Below, piece after piece: positions 21,722 to 23,209 of a DNA stretch of 23,209 nucleotides (its first letter is position 1; every line of letters starts with the position of its first letter). Source of the stretch: an uncultured Collinsella sp. Its GTDB lineage: Bacteria > Actinomycetota > Coriobacteriia > Coriobacteriales > Coriobacteriaceae. The position numbers were made by a program, and so were the translations under genes. The notes beneath the pieces were generated by a model. It was not told where the DNA came from and ran no database searches. It saw only the letters and a program-made list of their open reading frames with translations. The DNA lies in the NCBI GenBank assembly GCA_900544865.1, contig UQXA01000036.1:1-23209 (forward strand). Direction: 5' to 3'.

Positions 21722-23137
21722 CTAGAGCGTGTGGAGCAGAGCGATGAAAAAGCGGACACCCTGAAGGTAGGCTCGGCGGGTAATGCGCTCGTTGGTGCCG
21801 TGGACGCCGCGATCGCACTCGTCATCGTCGACCACAAAGGCCGAGAAGCGAATGCACTCGGAGCAAATGCGCTGGTAGTTGGCAGCGTCGGTCGCGCCGA
21901 TCACGGTCGAGGGCACAATTGCCACTGGCTCGAATGATCCGTTTTCCTCCGTCCCCTTTGGATCACGGAAATAGCGGGCGGCGATGGAGCGCACCGCCTC
22001 GAGACCGGGACCACCGATGCGCGGGGACGGCGAGGGTTCGGAGCTACCGGGGCCAAGTTCGACCTCCACACGTCCGGCAAGGCCCGCCGCGGCAACCGCC
22101 TCGCGGCAGCGCGCCACAACGTCGGCCACGCTCGTGCCCTCGAGCATGCGGAAGTTGATATTGGCCCACATATCCTGCGGCATTACGTTGGCGCCGGTGC
22201 TGCCACCCTCGATCTGCGTGGGCGCGCAGGTGGTCGTCACCAGCGGATAGAGCTTTTTGCTGGCGAGGCAATCGCGGACAATGGCATCCCCGTTGGCGGC
22301 AATTTCATCGGCCGTGTAGAGCCCCAACTCGACGAGTTGGGCGGCAAGCAGGTCCGTGACGCGCGTCGGCCACTTGATATCGCAGATTGCGGTGATGGCA
22401 CGGCTGAGCACCTCGAGCGATGTGCCGCCGTAGGGGTTGGACGAATGCCCGCCCTCACTCTTCGTCTTGAGTACGATATCGGCGTAGCCCTTCTCCGCGA
22501 GGTCGGCATGCATAAGCCAGCCCTCGCCCGCGCCATAGTCGGCAGCCGAAACAATACGGTAGTCGCCCTCGTCGATCAGGTACTCAAGCTCAATGCCGCG
22601 CTCCTCGAGCGCGCGGCCGATGGCGCCTGCGCCGTACTGCGTCGTCTCCTCGTCCTGGCCAAAGGCCAGGAGCAGCGTGCGCTCGTGCTGCCAACCGTGC
22701 GCCAGCGCATACTCGACCGCCTCGAGAATGCCTGCAACTTGGTCTTTCATGTCGATCGCGCCGCGGCCCCAGATGTAGGTATCGTCCACGTGCCCGCTAA
22801 AGGGGGCGTGCGTCCAGTCGGCCTCGGTACCCGGCACCACGGGGACCACGTCCATGTGACCCATGAGCATAACGGGCTTGAGAGCGGGGTCGGAACCGGC
22901 AAGCGTCACCAATAGCGAATGGTCGATAAGCTCAACCTCGCCCGCCGCGAACACGCGCGGATACGCCTGCTGCATATACGCGCGCAGGTCGTCGAACGGC
23001 TGCCAGTTCACCGCCTCGGCATCCATACTCGAAATGGTCGGAAACGACAGCACACGGCCCAGGCGCTCGCACGCACCAGCCTCGTCTATATCGGCAAAAT
23101 CATCCTCATGCGCAAAGAAGCGCCAAACCTCGGCCAT
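21722..23137 (-). CDS. M20-family metallopeptidase (carboxypeptidase S-like)
   Basis: Zinc-dependent peptidase or amidohydrolase of the M20/M25/M40 group. The 471-residue product has the ordered ligands His94 and Asp96 in LMGHMDVVPV, Asp129 in WGRGAIDMKDQ, the catalytic Glu163/164 in FGQDEETTQYGA, and the C-terminal His446 in GVHGTNER. A dimerisation domain sits between (roughly 215-330). It most resembles CPS1-type carboxypeptidases and N-acyl-amino-acid hydrolases. There is no signal peptide, so it is probably cytoplasmic. The ATG at 23137 has AAGGA upstream. Its substrate cannot be told. It is unrelated in detail to PepT, the other M20 enzyme in the window. Confidence 0.92.
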   Translation of the reverse strand: MAEVWRFFAHEDDFADIDEAGACERLGRVLSFPTISSMDAEAVNWQPFDDLRAYMQQAYPRVFAAGEVELIDHSLLVTLAGSDPALKPVMLMGHMDVVPVVPGTEADWTHAPFSGHVDDTYIWGRGAIDMKDQVAGILEAVEYALAHGWQHERTLLLAFGQDEETTQYGAGAIGRALEERGIELEYLIDEGDYRIVSAADYGAGEGWLMHADLAEKGYADIVLKTKSEGGHSSNPYGGTSLEVLSRAITAICDIKWPTRVTDLLAAQLVELGLYTADEIAANGDAIVRDCLASKKLYPLVTTTCAPTQIEGGSTGANVMPQDMWANINFRMLEGTSVADVVARCREAVAAAGLAGRVEVELGPGSSEPSPSPRIGGPGLEAVRSIAARYFRDPKGTEENGSFEPVAIVPSTVIGATDAANYQRICSECIRFSAFVVDDDECDRGVHGTNERITRRAYLQGVRFFIALLHTL

Positions 23138-23160
23138 GACATCCTTTCGATTGTAATCAG

Positions 23161-23183
23161 AACCACCCTTAAAAAGGGTGGTT
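23161..23183 (-). terminator. Hairpin upstream of the M20 peptidase gene
   Basis: AACCACCCTT and AAGGGTGGTT form a 10-bp stem with a 3-base loop. The T tracts on both sides are poor. It probably marks the end of a gene beyond the right edge of the window. Confidence 0.45.
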
Positions 23184-23209
23184 TGCTCTTAGGGTATAAC
23201 CCACGGGCC

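Noticed and set aside
21474..21818. N-terminal extension of prfA
   Set aside because: The extension crosses the intergenic gap into the M20 gene, has no family sequence, and the ATG at 21473 has an ideal SD.

Overview
The window looks like chromosomal DNA from a GC-rich actinobacterium, most likely a Coriobacteriia member close to Collinsella. That assignment rests on protein style, the frequent GTG and TTG starts with clear Shine-Dalgarno (SD) sequences, and the gene neighbourhood; no rRNA or other taxonomic marker is present. Almost all genes lie on the minus strand; only pepT is on the plus strand.

Layout from left to right. Positions 173-3055 (minus) hold a phosphohexomutase and, separately, a two-gene unit of a DtxR/MntR-type metal regulator and a homocysteine S-methyltransferase. 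A palindromic operator candidate separates the regulator from the divergent pepT (3176-4423, plus). Positions 4759-7290 (minus) hold murA followed by an LCP-family (LytR-CpsA-Psr) cell-wall glycopolymer ligase. Positions 7379-14262 (minus) hold a complete F-type ATP synthase operon, transcribed in the order atpI-like, atpB, atpE, atpF, atpH, atpA, atpG, atpD, atpC; an intrinsic terminator separates it from murA. Positions 14545-17614 (minus) hold upp, glpK and tsaC. Positions 17763-18447 hold a HigBA-type toxin-antitoxin pair between tsaC and prmC. Positions 18523-21473 hold prmC and prfA (the release factor methyltransferase and its substrate), separated by about 630 bases without a gene. An M20-family metallopeptidase closes the window at 23137.

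The most unusual item is a repeated structured element of about 148 bases. It occurs twice, directly behind the stop codons of the LCP gene (4610-4757) and of prfA (20259-20405), in the same orientation relative to the gene. Each copy has a short hairpin with a constant TACC loop whose stem differs by three compensatory base-pair changes, a 4-base spacer, and a 116-base imperfect palindrome that is 98% identical between copies. The architecture suggests a selected 3'-end RNA structure or a non-autonomous palindromic mobile element; I do not recognise it as a named family.

Other points of note are an Ala/Glu-rich insertion of about 120 residues inside PrmC, an insertion of about 37 residues in TsaC, an AtpF that begins with a Sec-like signal peptide, a short proton-type c subunit, a short delta subunit, and a metal regulator whose metal-site residues mix the MntR and DtxR patterns.

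Functionally the window is mostly housekeeping: energy conservation, wall precursor synthesis and wall polymer attachment, translation termination, tRNA modification (t6A), pyrimidine salvage, glycerol use and peptide degradation. The toxin-antitoxin pair and the repeated element are the accessory components.
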